Shown: piece after piece, positions 13,413 to 25,440 of the stretch
Numbering within the stretch: position 1 is the first letter of the stretch
Layout: every line of letters starts with the position of its first letter
Assembly (NCBI GenBank): GCA_964017145.1
Contig: OZ024846.1
Coordinates: 868,001 to 932,000 of the forward strand
Reading direction: 5' to 3'
Length of the DNA: 64,000 nt
From: Agrocybe praecox
Lineage: Eukaryota; Basidiomycota; Agaricomycetes; Agaricales; Agrocybaceae
The notes under the pieces: generated by a model
Told to the model about the DNA's origin: nothing
Seen by the model: only the letters and a program-made list of their open reading frames with translations
The model's database searches: none
Translations under genes and position numbers: made by a program

Positions 13413-15147
13413 TGAGTGGTGTTTGTACAATAGTACCAACCAAACGCGTCAAGGGTTATATAGCTAATCAAGAGGAAGTCATGCGTCGTATTCCATGACG
13501 TATGCCATGAGGGATTCCTAGAAGAGTAGCACTATTACTGGAGTTTTTGGGGTCGAAATCGCACAAAAGCGCGCTCTAAGTTTGGTCTACCTGTGCCGCG
13601 AAACAGAATGGTATCAGTTAAGCCATATGGAGGGAAGTGGTTCCAATATACGGAACAAACACGTTGACTGACAAATGGAGGAGGATAAAGGCACCCCCTA
13701 GCTATTCCCTCCTATATGGTTGAGCTCGCATGCTGGGCCCGCCTGTCAACTGATGCCTTACAAGGATGATTTTATTACCATATACGTACGACTCCTGGAT
13801 CAAACCTTATCTCATGAGTACTGATCCTGAACCCATTTGAAGCGGCCCTCGGTCGCGAGCTGGCATGATAAGCACGATACCATTTTTACTCTATACTTGT
13901 GAACTTGTTGGACCGTTGGTGCAGATGCGCGAATTCGTTTGTACATGTCTGGTCATTCTCCGCTTTCGCACGAGCTTTCCATCTGTCGACTCAGGTTGAC
14001 TCGGCGTATTTAGTACTTTAGTACTTACATAAATCGCTTCTGACTATGTAGTAATCTGTTTCCTCATCTCCAAGTTTCTGTCATCTCTCGAGTTCCAAGT
14101 TCAAATCCAATGCCACCCCTTTCTAAAAGGCCGTGGCTGTATCTCTTTTCTCTATTCTCGCCCGTTTTTTCATGCGTCCCAGGTCTTCAAGATTACTCGG
14201 GTTGTAGCAGGGACTCTCGCAGTCATGTGAGGTTTACGATTCATGTAGGTACGCTATAAATACAAAATGTGTAGCTACTTACAAATGATAAGGAGAAGCA
14301 AAGCAAGTAGCACATAATACGCTGAATGTCAAGATAAAAAGGTGGCGTTTGGGTTTCACGTAAATATTCCAACAATATTTGGAGAGCAGTCGCGATGAAA
14401 TGAAAACCTGCCATTTGGTTGGAAGAGAGAAGTTGATGAAGCTGCCGCGAGTTCACCGTGCTAGCTCCGAGACAGTCCTGAACAATATGAATGAACTTGT
14501 CCTCATGCCGCCCAAAAGCGCGGTTTACACCAAATTTCTTTTCCGAGTCTATCATTATGTGCCAGAGGAGGGAGTCCAGGAATCGTTCGAAAATGTAGAA
14601 GAAGCCTAAAGATGCTTTAAACAGAGAGACCCGATCGTTGAACAAAATCACGCGCATCTTCAATATGGCTAGCTCTAAGCTTTCATGAACTCTTTCGAGA
14701 CATCTTGACAAAGAATTTCCAACCAGTAGTCGAACCGTCGAGCAAGGAAATCATGAAACACTCATGTCGATCACTGTGACCGAGATTTCTTATGTATACT
14801 CTTTCCGACATCCGTTCCGAAGGCGTTCTGATCAGTTGCTATCACTGCTTTTCTCCGGGGTTCACGTTCATGGCGTGGCGTGTTTAGCGGAATCCTTAAT
14901 TCTCAAGACGGCCATCAGAGACAACTTTCAAATATAACAGCACTAACGGATAGCGATATCAACCGACAAGAGATGCCGATTTCTGTCAGGATGACGAGGC
15001 CTCAGCCGACTCGGAGTTTCTAGGAAATCTATCATATGTACTCGCTGACTGGGGTACGGTATTCATCTAAAGAACTTTGAGCTCAGGAACTATTCACGCC
15101 AAGTCTACACCCAAACCTATACACGCATCGTCGATCTGGCCTCCATC
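13413..15147. other. Gene-poor interval with one weak minus-strand open frame
   Basis: About 1.7 kb lie between the P450 and the phosphate carrier. A minus-strand open stretch (14711-14241) has no ATG at its start, and its translation is not obviously protein-like. Other frames nearby give FLARRFDYWLEILC and IEDARDFVQ, faintly reminiscent of the segment after NACHT in agaricomycete STAND proteins, but stops interrupt them. I regard it as intergenic or a decayed fragment. Confidence 0.3.
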
Positions 15148-16252
15148 ATGACTACGCCCAAACAGTGGAACGCAAGGTCGGTCGCTCCTTTCATTCTGCA
15201 CATCAATTGAACTTCACCAAAAACAACGTTCAGATATGTTGGGCCCGTGCCTCACGATGCCTCATACTACGCCAAATCCTTGTTGTGCGGTGCACTTGCC
15301 TGTGGATTGACACACGCAGCTATGACCCCCCTCGATGTCGCAAAGTGCAATATGCAGGTACGTATGTAACGCTCTTTACAATAATGCTTGCTATATCCCC
15401 GTCGGTTCTTCTAGGTGAACCCTAAGAAATACACGGGTGTAAGACAAGCACTTGGAACCCTTGTAGCTGAGGAAGGTTCTAGGAGTATATGGAAAGGCTT
15501 TGGACCAACTCTCGTCGGGTATTCTCTCCAAGGCATGTTCAAGTACGGTCTTTACGAATTCTTTAAGGATTATTACATGAATCTTGCCGGAGAGGAGCTC
15601 TCCAACGCCTACAAGCCCGCTATTTGGCTTGTTGGTTCTGCCTCTGCTGAGGTCATCGCTGATATAGCACTGTGCCCCTTCGAGATGACCAAAGTCAAGA
15701 TCCAAACCAGCCCGGGTGGCACTTTCCCGACTGCTTTCGGTGCAGCTCTCAGGGAAATGCGTTCCAATAAAATTGAAACTCGTTTCCCTTTTGGCTCTCT
15801 AGTTCCCTTGTGGTCGCGCCAGGTAGGCTCTCAAATTGATGTCTTCGAGATTTTGTATACGACTGTTCGGTTATCAGATCCCTTACACCATGGCCAAGTT
15901 CTTCTGCTTTGAAGGGATTGCCCAGCTCTTCTACACGCACGTATTCACCAAACCTAAGGAAACATATAGCCAAACTTTTCAACTAGGCATCACTTTCGCT
16001 TCCGGGTATCTTTCTGGCATAGTTTCCGCAGTTGTATCCCACCCCGCAGATTCACTCGTCTCACAACTTGGAAAAGCTAGCAATAAAGGCAAATCTATCA
16101 GCCAAATCGCCGGTGAAGTGGGTTGGGTCGGTCTTGCTACGAAGGGCCTTGGAGCCAGGGTTCTCCTGATTGGAACGCTGACTGGTTTCCAGTGGTGGAT
16201 ATATGATTCAGGCAAAGCTGCTATGGGACTGGGAACAACTGGAGGAAAGTGA
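15148..16252 (+). CDS. Mitochondrial phosphate carrier (SLC25A3/Mir1-Pic2 type)
   Basis: This inner-membrane carrier imports phosphate for ATP synthesis. It has four exons. Exon 1 encodes MTTPKQWNAR. After an intron with a GTCGGT donor come YVGPVPHDASYYAKSLLCG and the first carrier signature PLDVAKCNMQ. Exon 3 begins VNPKKYTGV and carries the second signature PFEMTKVKIQ. Exon 4 begins IPYTMAKFFCFEG and has the third-repeat form HPADSLVSQLG. These are the signatures of the phosphate carrier branch of the family. The length of about 310 residues is normal. No cleavable presequence is obvious. The stop is at 16250-16252. Confidence 0.92.
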
Positions 16253-16983
16253 GTAGAGTGTGTCGTGATTTCCCCGTGTTACGATGGCTACCGTCTGCTG
16301 TCCTCCATGTAATGATAGACCCTAGACTCGTTTATCCCTTCTCTAATAAAGACAGACTTAGTATTAGCACGTTGTTTATCATAGATAGCCCACAGGATTA
16401 ATCCAGATCCCTGTTCCAAAAGTCCTGTTCTTTGATGAAGGTAGTAAAGAGAACGTATCCCTCTGAGTTGCTGAGAAAGATATGTCAGACCATTTGGTAA
16501 AGAAGTGTCTCGTTTGGTGCGCAGAGTTCTCACCACAACCCCACAAACTACTACATCTAGGGAGTTTTGCGGATATGTCGTTCTTGACAACAGTATGTCG
16601 CCGAGTTCTTTTGCCGAAATGCCCGTAAGTCTATTAATAGATGAGTATTCTTCCAAGCTGGCAATACGTCTTGACTTTCTTCACTGTGTTGTTATCTACG
16701 AGCCCTATTGCTTACGATCACCATGGATCCATTCACTAACGATAACAAGATATTGTATATCTGTGTCATATAAAATGAGGCTCGTCAGCTCTACTCATGC
16801 CCTCAATTCACTTCCCAACTCACCTGGCCAGGTGCCCTTCGTTTTTGTTCGATATTTCTTTCTTTCTTCTTTTCGCTTTCCGCCGGTCAATCATATATTT
16901 TTGAACTTACACCTGCCTGTTCTTTAAACATTCCTTTCAAACAACACACCCTCGTTCATTCCTTCACGATCCTTTTGCTGAAG
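16253..16983. other. Intergenic
   Basis: 730 bp between two plus-strand genes. Open frames here start with non-ATG codons and lack domains. The last 200 bp are C/T-rich, including a tract just before the ATG of the secreted-protein gene, typical of a strong fungal promoter and leader. Confidence 0.45.
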
Positions 16984-17726
16984 ATGTTCTTCTCTTTTCC
17001 CAAAACTCTTTCCGTCCTCGCTGTGGCCACTGCAGTTTGCGCCTCACCTATGGCAAGAAACAGGAGAGATCTGTCAAGCAGTAAGTCCCCAAATCTTTGT
17101 CGAATTGCGACTCAAACTGAAGGATGCACCTTTTAATACAGTTCCCAGTGTGTCCGACAACATCTCGTTCAATAACTGGGGAGGACTTTCATCTCTCTCC
17201 AACTTTGACAACTTCTTCGGCTCTGGCCATTTCAACGGCTTCGACAATCAGCAATTAATTGTCGAGGAGCTTGTTTGCTCGCAACAACAAGGATTCATCA
17301 TTCAACAGCAATTGTCGATCCTCCAAGAAGTTGCAAAGCAGTACGTATGTCTCGATCCCCAAAAATAGCGCATGTAGTGACTTTGAAATTTGAAGGATCA
17401 TTCTCGAGCAGACCTGCGACGTTGAATCCCAGATCTTGTTCCTTGACCAGTTCCGGAGCGGGTTCTTCAATTTCGAACAAGACCTGAGACGTTCGTCCGG
17501 CCGCAGCATTGGTTTCGATTCGAGCATTTCCATCCTGCTCGTCGAGCTCCTTGATTCAAACGGGTCGCTGAACAGCCATGATTTCGGGTTCAGCGGCAGC
17601 GACATCGGAAGACACTTCAGCGGTGTCGGCGGCTCCAACTGGAACGACCTAAGCTCCCCATCGTCGATCAGCGGGCTGTTGCAGCTTATCACTTCCGCGA
17701 GGAATAGCTCTTCCCGCAGGAATTGA
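16984..17726 (+). CDS. Small secreted protein, Gln/Ser/Gly-rich
   Basis: Three exons; the introns begin GTAAGT and GTACGT. The product starts MFFSFPKTLSVLAVATAVCA, a clear signal peptide with likely cleavage after CAS. The mature part has Asn/Phe/Gly/Ser-rich stretches (FNNWGGLSSLSNFDNFFG), a Gln-rich helix region with Cys in EELVCSQQQ and a second Cys in EQTCDVESQ, then a Ser-rich tail ending SSSRRN. Only two Cys appear after the signal peptide, which suggests one disulfide. I recall similar proteins as lineage-specific secreted proteins of agaricomycetes with no known function. The stop codon is only 53 bp from the left end of the Plavaka element, so the transposon probably displaced the native 3' flank. 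Confidence 0.75.
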
Positions 17727-17779
17727 ATATTTTCTTCTTTTAAAAGAGAATAACGTGCTCTTGAGGTAATGAGAAGGAA

Positions 17780-17807
17780 TGTCGGAAATAGTTAGACTAC
17801 ATGATCA
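17780..17807 (+). repeat. Left terminal inverted repeat of Plavaka element
   Basis: Matches the reverse complement of 25097-25124 at 27 of 28 positions (a T/C difference at position 13). Confidence 0.85.
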
Positions 17808-18008
17808 TGCCGTCCAGGCCGTCCAGACATTCGTAACCTGATCTGTCATGATCGGCTTTAAGTAATGCTGATCTGAATGTGGCTAAACCTGGTCAGGATT
17901 CGCTTAATAAGCCTGATCATATCAAACAAACCCTGATCATGATTGCAAAATCTGAATAGGCACGCGTTGCCGTGGCCAGATCAAAAATAAATATAGTACA
18001 TACTAGAA

Positions 18009-18105
18009 CCTGCACATGCGGGAATCGAACGCTCGACCTGTCCATGAGCTAAGCGTTAGAATACAGTTTGCGAAACTAGACACTTACCACTATGCCAGAA
18101 TACCC
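18009..18105 (-). other. tRNA-like sequence with A- and B-box motifs inside the transposon
   Basis: On the minus strand TGGCATAGTGGTAA matches the RNA polymerase III A box/D arm, with a four-pair D stem including wobbles. GTTCGATTCCC downstream matches the B box/T loop. The spacing (about 50 nt between boxes) is longer than in a plain tRNA, and the acceptor arms do not pair, so it is not a functional tRNA as read. It may be a tRNA-derived SINE head, a tRNA pseudogene or an internal Pol III promoter carried by the element. Confidence 0.5.
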
Positions 18106-18399
18106 TATATACTGAATGAAGTGTACCAGATCAGGTACCGTTGCCTCGGTGCCTAGTCAACTATTAAGTTCCACCTCTGTTGCTCTCCATTGGTGTTGTC
18201 CCCTAGTAGTAGGGCTTCTTAGAAGTAGATATATACGTACCCAGTAGTATCCATTCTAAATTAGGCTCAATTTCTTGCTGTATTTATTTTAATAAGCTAG
18301 AATCCGCAGTTCTAATAATAACACACAGTTAATGGGAAGACAATTTCATTCCCAAATTCCGATAATCAACTTGAGAGTACAAAAAGATATGATGATATG

Positions 18400-20453
18400 C
18401 TAAACCGTCTTCTTACCAGTGCCTCGCCCCTTTGCCCGTGTTTCCCTGGTACTCACACGACGCTGTTGGGTGACATTGACAGGTGGATTGACGTTATAGG
18501 CCGGACCCGAGTCTACGGTCGGCCTCAAGGTGGGTGCGTTCAAGTCGTGTACACTATACTCACGAACAAGAGGCCGAAGGCGGGTCAAACCTACTTTAGT
18601 AGGGGTAGATACAAGTGACGATGGGGCCGTGTCGATGATTGGTGGATCACTGGGAGCCGCCTATTAATATTGATAAATAGTTAGATAAGATTAGTATCAG
18701 ATAAGCTATATATATCAAACATTGACTCACATTAGGAGATGTGTCGGATGCATAGATGTCGTCGTCGTCGCTCTGGTCCGCTTCAGATTGAATAGGTTCT
18801 CGGGATGCTGATCCAATCGCCATTTGTTTCAGCTGACGGCGAATTTGTTCACCCACGCTGATAACGGGAGATGGTGAAGGGGTCGCATCCTCGTTGAGAT
18901 CAATACCCATTGAAAGAAGATGTACAGTGAATACGTTGTGATCCCAGGCCCGGAGTAAATCATTGTACCATTCGACATTGTCGTCGGAATGGGCAGACTC
19001 GATCAAAAACCGCTTGACATAATTATATACCTCACGGTAATGAATTCCGGTCACATCTCCCTTTCCGGTGCTATCGAAACGAGGGTCTCCTGATAGGATA
19101 AATTTCCCCTGTAGTTGTAAGACATTAGAATATTGTTTAACTGTTTAAAATGAAGTGAGATAAATACATAAGTGCAATTCATTGCAATGAATGACGGATT
19201 TGTCCTTGGTTCAAACCCGGGGGGGATGTAGGTGCTTCCAGCACTTGCCTTGCAGGTTGATGCATCAATCTGCGTGAGTGCACTTGCACCGAAGCAAACA
19301 CATCGTGCAATCTGTGATAAAATACAATCAATAAGGGTCTGAATATTTTGAAATTATGTGTCATTTTACCTGGAAGAGGTGCTCGCTCTGGAACAGTCCT
19401 TGGGGATTCTTGGTATTGCCGCCTTTGTAGAAGATTGGTGGGAATATCGCATACGACGCTGCGCGGGTGGTGGGGTCGGCCGTAATACCGAGGAGCTCGA
19501 TAATTTGCGGAGCCGTATGGCGAAGTTTGACATTGACAGAAATGGTGTCAGGCGTGAGGTGAAAGATCTGGGCAGTTTGGGACTTAATAACCTTGATAGT
19601 AGATGATCGAGCGGTGCTCATTGTGGTACGGAACTAATAAAGAAGACAAAAGAAGGAATATAAGTAAAGTAATGAAATAGAATGTATGATATGACGACTC
19701 ACATAACCAATGAATACCGAAGATATCTCGGAGTTGGTTGCACGCATCATTAGATGAAACTTGACGTGGATATGAGCATTAAGCTCGGCAGTAACCCCAA
19801 GCTTCTCGTTAATAGTATTGGGGTTGTAGCGCTCGACAGAAAATGGCTCGTATAACGGAGGGGTGCAAGTGAAATCACCCTCCGCCGCCCAGAGGTTCCC
19901 AAACGCGAGGAAGGTGTGGGCCGATTTTCTGATTTCTTCTTTGAGTACGGGCGATAGCTTGTCTCCGGCAATTACTGGAGATTCATCGAGAATTTTGCCA
20001 AGCCTCTCCGCAGCAGCAGGACCGGACCTCGTCTTCTTGAGATGAAACTTGAGTCGAAGTCCGTCAACTTCTCGCTGAAGCTCGTCATTTGCCGCCTGTA
20101 ATATGTCGTTAGCAGTCTGCGAATCAAGATACTTCTATGAGAATTGTAAGTAAGGAATATTACACACACAAAATCAACAATCATACCTTGTATATAATCT
20201 CCTTATCAAGAGTATAGACATCGTGGAACAGCGTATCTGGCGGTGGAGCCTCCGGGATTGTTGCCACCGCCGGCTGTATAGAAGTTTGCTCGGGGGATGC
20301 TCGGTGAGAGATAGACGGCATGACGGGCTGGGTAGATGGATGCACAGATGTACGATGAGCGGGCTGTTGCGCAGAGACATTGAGAACAGGGACAGCAGTC
20401 GCGCTTGCAGCAAGCGCCCGTGCGGACCGAGATCGCGAGGAAGAAGAAGACAT
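18400..20453 (-). CDS. Second (accessory) gene of the Plavaka element
   Basis: Multi-exon gene starting at ATG 20453 (MSSSSSRSRSARALAAS). A Ser/Pro/Thr-rich leader is followed by a possible coiled coil (ELQREVDGLRLKFHLKK). Next come a block with LLGITADPTTRAASYAIFPP and FYKGGNTKNPQGLFQSEHLF, a segment IARCVCFGASAL, and a block with EVYNYVKRFLIESAHSDDN and YNDLLRAWDHNVF. The tail is acidic then basic, ending RRVSTRETRAKGRGTGKKTV. The order (a PPILY-like segment, LF..., a FGxxAL motif, a late helical domain) recalls the DUF6698-like proteins found beside other basidiomycete transposases, but I cannot confirm homology. It may be a DNA-binding or assembly partner of the transposase. Exact splice sites were not all resolved, and it could be read as host cargo. 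Confidence 0.6.
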
Positions 20454-20649
20454 TTTAAGCAGTACAACGACTTGGAGAAACTATTAGAGAGTCTGGTAAA
20501 TTGTATTGAACTCTTTGGATGGATGTTTTATATCATGTATACACGAGGCTATGTATTACAACTATTCTACATGAGTTACATTCCCTGTACAGAGCAATTC
20601 AGTAGTTCTACAACGAGGTATATTTGAGAATGTAAATTAAGAGCTTCTA

Positions 20650-23600
20650 CTATGTAAAATTGACTCCTGTAGCCAACTTTACTTCCTTCATTCGAAGCCA
20701 CATATCTTCGTCTACCGAATCTACCACCAGGCGTTCGTTACATTCGGACGCACCATCCTCGGCAAGTAGAGCACCCCGCTCAATGCTGTTCACGTCAACT
20801 ACAATCGAGTCTGCACGTGGACATATTCGTGTCACTGATAGCAAAATGTCCCGTTGTTGATTTTGTTGTGCTTGGAGCTTGTCGAACGGTAGTACGAGTG
20901 CCAGGGAGAATTCTTTACCTCGATATATAAGCTTGAAGAGTCCAAGTATCTGAACAAAAACCGACTGGACTTTGTCAACCTTGACCAATGCATAGTCGTA
21001 GCGCTCGTTGTGATGAAATTGAGGATTAACACGTAGAATATTGTGCTCAATGTTCCAGTTAACAATTGAGCTGAACGAAACCTTGATGAAGCGATATGCG
21101 GTTATCTGATGTATATCACGTATTAGTTACATTGAATCAAATGAAATATTGCAATAGTGGAGCAGTATCGCAGCGCACCTCATGGTCGGCATGCAGTATC
21201 ACGCGTGCACCATCGAGGCAGGTTGACAAATATTGATTGAACTTGCGTCTAATCTCACTGTATGCCCCGTCGGATATTTCGAGCAAATTTATTGTAGTTT
21301 TTGGAGAAGAACGCGGGCCGAGAGCAATGCGGATAAACCCAGTATCCTCTTCCTCAGCGGGCGTCTCGTCAAGGGAAGGTTCCGTGGGCGCTTCCGCTGG
21401 TTCCCCACCATCACGTGGGCTCTTATTTGACTTCTGACGTTTATCGTGTATATCAATATCGGTTCGTATGATGGTTGCAACGAGGTCCATTTCGTTAACA
21501 CGCAGTATCTATATTAGACATTTTAATAACAACCAACCTAATAGAAGCTCTGAGAAGTCATTAATTAAACACACCTGTGACGCCACATTTTTGAAGTTAG
21601 TATGATTCTGGTAGAATTTTTTCAATGGCCCGTTGAGCTTCTCATTCGGTTTGGTGTTGTAATTGCGGGTTACGCCTTTATTCAAAATGTCTTGAAATAG
21701 ATGCTGGTGTGTATGTGCTTTGGGAAAATCCCAACTCTTTTCGGGCCGAACTTTAATATAGTTCTGAGGTGGTGCATAATTAATGGTCGGTTACAAAACA
21801 CAATAATAATACACTGAGCACACTAACCTTTAGTTTTTCCTCGAATTTCTGCATCTCCTTTTTTCCAATCTCAATGGTTCTTTCTGTTTGTAATGAAAGA
21901 GACGAAAACATGTCAAGGTCGAGGTAACTTTGTATAAGTTGAAGTAAGACAAAGCCTTCATTGCAGAACTCTTCCGTGAATACGTGTAGAGAGGCTTGAA
22001 TAATTATCTGAGGAATCATCGAATATGAGTACTATAACCTTGTGATAAGAGTCATGGTATTTGATTATCTGACCTTCGACAGGTCCTCAAATTTCGTCCC
22101 ATCAGCAAATTCACCCGTTTTTGCCAATGCACTGTGATGATATAATCCTGGCCAACGGGGTATATTTTTCAATCTACACAGTAAAGAAAAATCAGATTAT
22201 ATTACCTGCATGATCTTGTTTAAAAGAGACTCACGCTTGGTCAATACGTTCGGCATTTCTCTTTGCACGTGGAACCTTTGATAGTATAGATCTCAGCTCA
22301 TCCAAGAGATGATCAGAGAATAAGCCTCCGTGATATGCATGGAGGCGATCCCATGACAGTGCATGATATACATCTGTGCCGTGAAGACTCCAAAACATAT
22401 TCTATATTCATATTGTAAGCCTAACGGCCGCCATCGAAAACGTAGAATAATTAAATAATATTTACATTTACATCTCGAAGTCCAACAGACTTGAGAAGAG
22501 ATTCGCGGTTTGTGGCATTCATTTGCTGTGATTCAACGTAGATTTGCTCCATATTTCGTGAGGTTCGATTTGGGAATGTGGTAGACAAATTAGTAATCTC
22601 CTTTTTCGGAACCAAGCAAACAGGGCAAGGATAAGATGCGCTCTGTCCACGAACAAGTGCCATCATGCACCTTTAAATTTCTATGTTTAAATAAGAATAC
22701 GAGTATAGAATGGGGATGGCTTACTGTTCTTCATAATCAGCAGATATGATTAGAATATGTGGGAATATGTTTCGGATAACACCGTCTGCGCATTGAACAT
22801 TAGTACCAAAGCGCGCATAGTTCTCGATCGATGTGAATATCTTTGCAACAGCTTCATGCCAAATTACGCGCTTATGATTGACGTATTTCTTCCTGCCCGA
22901 CTCGCCTGCCATCTCCTCAGGCTAATTTTAAGATCAGTTAATATGTGAGAAATGCAACTCAACGTTACTCACAATCGGAAGCCACCCGACCATTCTCGCG
23001 CCTCCGAAATCATTACCATTTCGGATTTCAATGGGTAGATTTGCACAGCGCACGAGGACGGGGTATCCTTTTTCCGTGCCAAATGACGATAGCCTGGTCT
23101 TATCAGCATATAGTATAATCTCAAACGGCTTCGCGTTTGGGTCAATGGCGCCTATACGCGTCTAAATAAAGATTAACCTTTTAAATTTAAAAATAGCTCC
23201 GAGCGTTTGTTTAAGATAACCTACCTGAAAGTTCCACCATCCATCAGCCGTCCATGGCTCTCCAATAAAGCGCTCCCATTTCCCGGTTGTATCTGTGTGT
23301 CGAAACTGCTGCACGGCATCCCAGTGAAAGTGACGGATCAAATTCTTGTCGTGCAGTAGACCTATGCACCAGTCCCAAAGCGGCCGTACCCATACACGGT
23401 ATGTCATCTCTTTTTCCTTATATGGGATTGTGAATGGATACTCAACAAACTGATAGATGTATGGTATTAGTATTATTGAAAGTCGCTTGAAGTGGATAGA
23501 ACTCACCCCAATTGCCCTTGTACGTCGAGCTATATCCCAGATTTGTTTAATTTCCAAAGGGGACTCAAACGTGAGAAGAGATCGGGAAGCTGTGTCATTA

Positions 23601-24431
23601 GGTACGATGTTCCATGTAAGATCAAGCAGCCTGCGTATTTGTCTCGTGTTCATGTGCGTGTCTAAAATTAACTCTGCGAGTTCAAAGTCTTCCCTACTCC
23701 GAAATGGGTGCCATGGCGTCTGACCGGTATGAGACGCCGTCTGTCCGGCATTATCCTTATCTTGTTGAGGGAGATGGTTAAGAGTAGCCTCTATTTTTCT
23801 ATTTATTTCATCGTCGTGGTTGCAGAAGTCGCCAAAGGTATAGATCTTCTCTTCTGTTCCAGAATTCGGATGGAAAATGATCTTTATATTGTCAATAACA
23901 GGAGATTCGCTTGCAACGCTGCTCGGAGACGATCGACCGGTTGCTGGTGCACTCGTAGATGGTGGAATAGGGCCCGTGTCAGCTGGATCTTGACCTAGGT
24001 CTGGAGGCGCTGTTACGAACAACAATTTAACATGACATCATAAGGACTATACGGAGCCATGGGGGTATGTTACCTTCTGTAAAATTATTCATACTATTTC
24101 CCTCGTGTAAACTATCCTGATTGACTTCACCGTCGACCGGATGATCAATGATCATTCCCACTTCAATCTGATGACCGGTTACAGCGGCTTGAAGAGCTTC
24201 ACGAACTGTGTGCTCATAAGTTAGACGTCGCAATATATTGATGTAGATCCAAAACAATGGGCTAGGACTCTTACCTCTTTCATCCTCGGCCCGAGCAAGG
24301 ACTTGTAGAGGAGCATTAAATGTACGATGGCGCATAGGGCAGAACGCTACATGTCGATGAAGACCTCGGGAATCGAACATCTCACCGCAATGTATACATT
24401 GTTTTGGGGTAGGTTTCTTGCGAGTAGCCAT
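20650..24431 (-). CDS. Plavaka transposase
   Basis: Start ATG 24431, MATRKKPTPKQ followed by a C2H2-like finger (CIHCGEMF...HRHVAFC). A disordered acidic linker precedes the Plavaka core: WHPFRSREDFELAELILDT, RRLLDLTWNI, FVEYPFTIPYKEKEMTYRVW, and WDWCIGLLHDKNLIRHFHWD. Next come IILYADKTRLSSFGTEKGY, VRCANLPIEIRNG and GGARMVGWLP, CPVCLVPKKEITN, and the later segment ALSWDRLHAYHGGLFSDHL. The C-terminal domain carries LRVNPQFHHNERYDYALV and FSLALVLPFDKLQ, ending at 20650. This is the protein order of Plavaka transposases of basidiomycetes, related to the CACTA/CMC group. More than ten introns, with no in-frame stop seen in the exons I read. It should bind the 28-bp ends and catalyse cut-and-paste movement. 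Confidence 0.85.
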
Positions 24432-25096
24432 ATCTATTAGATTATGATAGTGATTGAATGTGCGGTTTGGTGTAGATAAGTTTGCTGTTCCTTGTACTCC
24501 TTCACTTCGGGGTATTTAAGGAGGATAAAATTGCATCTAATACAAAATAAGAAGGGAGTATTTCGACTATCCTAAGCCTCTTCTTATTTTAGTGACAATA
24601 GTCATCCCATTACTAGTCAAATAGCTTTATTATTGATACTATGTCGTATAATAGTCTACATATCATAAGCTACGTGTACATAAGTCTTCATATATTGAAT
24701 TTCAACCGTTATAGGGTACCAGTGTGTGGAGTAGCAGACGTATAGCTCCCTAATTTGAGCCCAATAGTAGTGTAGACTCAAATATTTTATTACATTGAAG
24801 CCTCGTTCGTGGTCAATCTTGTCATATGTATCACTATAGACAATTTTATAGTAGTGGGGGCATTGCCCGGACTCATAGCGTACACCGAGTCGTCACCAAT
24901 AGCAGGAATCTATGAATTATGGATGATTTCGTCTCTTGATGCTAAGTAATCTAGTCGGAGTTATCTTGATCAGGTTCGGGTCATGCCGAAAATAGCTTGG
25001 CCAGGATTGTAAATATAGTTCGGCTTTCACACTGGCTGATCATGCCGGATATGGCAACCCGATCAGGTAAAACCAGGGTCTGATCAGGCCGGTTCC

Positions 25097-25124
25097 TGAT
25101 CATGTAGTCTAGCTATTTCCGACA
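25097..25124 (-). repeat. Right terminal inverted repeat of Plavaka element
   Basis: Reverse complement of the left end. Immediately outside it the word GACATTC is the inverse of GAATGTC at the left junction, which blurs the exact boundary and any target duplication. Confidence 0.85.
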
Positions 25125-25440
25125 GACATTCAAAAATTTTGGTACTTAGCAGGTAGCACCGGCGGTTGCAAGTTTCATTATCTGTATAATTGTAAATTTG
25201 TAAAACACGGACATGGACAATGCTGTAATATTTATTTTAGTCAATCAGACAACCAGATTGGACGCATATGAGGAACATTGACTCACTTGGATCTAGAAAG
25301 ACAATGCTAGCTACATGGCTGTGGCAAGAAAATACAAGTAAGACGGGAAAGATAGAATTGAGCCATATGCAAGATAGCTATATTACAACACAATGATGAC
25401 GATGACAGTGTACACTTGGTATATCATGAGCAGAACTTGA

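Larger units (their letters stand above)
17780..25124. mobile_element. Plavaka-type DNA transposon, 7.3 kb, apparently complete
   Basis: The ends are inverted copies of a 28-bp sequence (TGTCGGAAATAG-Y-TAGACTACATGATCA) with a single mismatch. Subterminal regions carry many short CCTGATCA/TGATCAGG words on both sides. Inside are two minus-strand genes: a Plavaka transposase (24431 to 20650) and a second gene (20453 to 18400). No frameshift was noticed in the exons I read, so the element may be autonomous or recently active. A clear target-site duplication was not found: the left flank reads GAGAAGGAA and the right flank GACATTC. It sits between the secreted-protein gene and cullin-3. Confidence 0.85.

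Noticed and set aside
14241..14711. 156-residue minus-strand open frame
   Set aside because: Starts with TTG, has no recognisable domain, and neighbouring frames are interrupted. Faint resemblance to post-NACHT sequence was not strong enough to call.
16288..16656. 122-residue minus-strand open frame after the phosphate carrier
   Set aside because: Begins with TTG, lacks a domain, and overlaps the promoter side of the secreted-protein gene.
18009..18105. Functional tRNA gene
   Set aside because: Acceptor stem does not pair, anticodon arm is poor and the distance between boxes is too long; kept only as tRNA-like.
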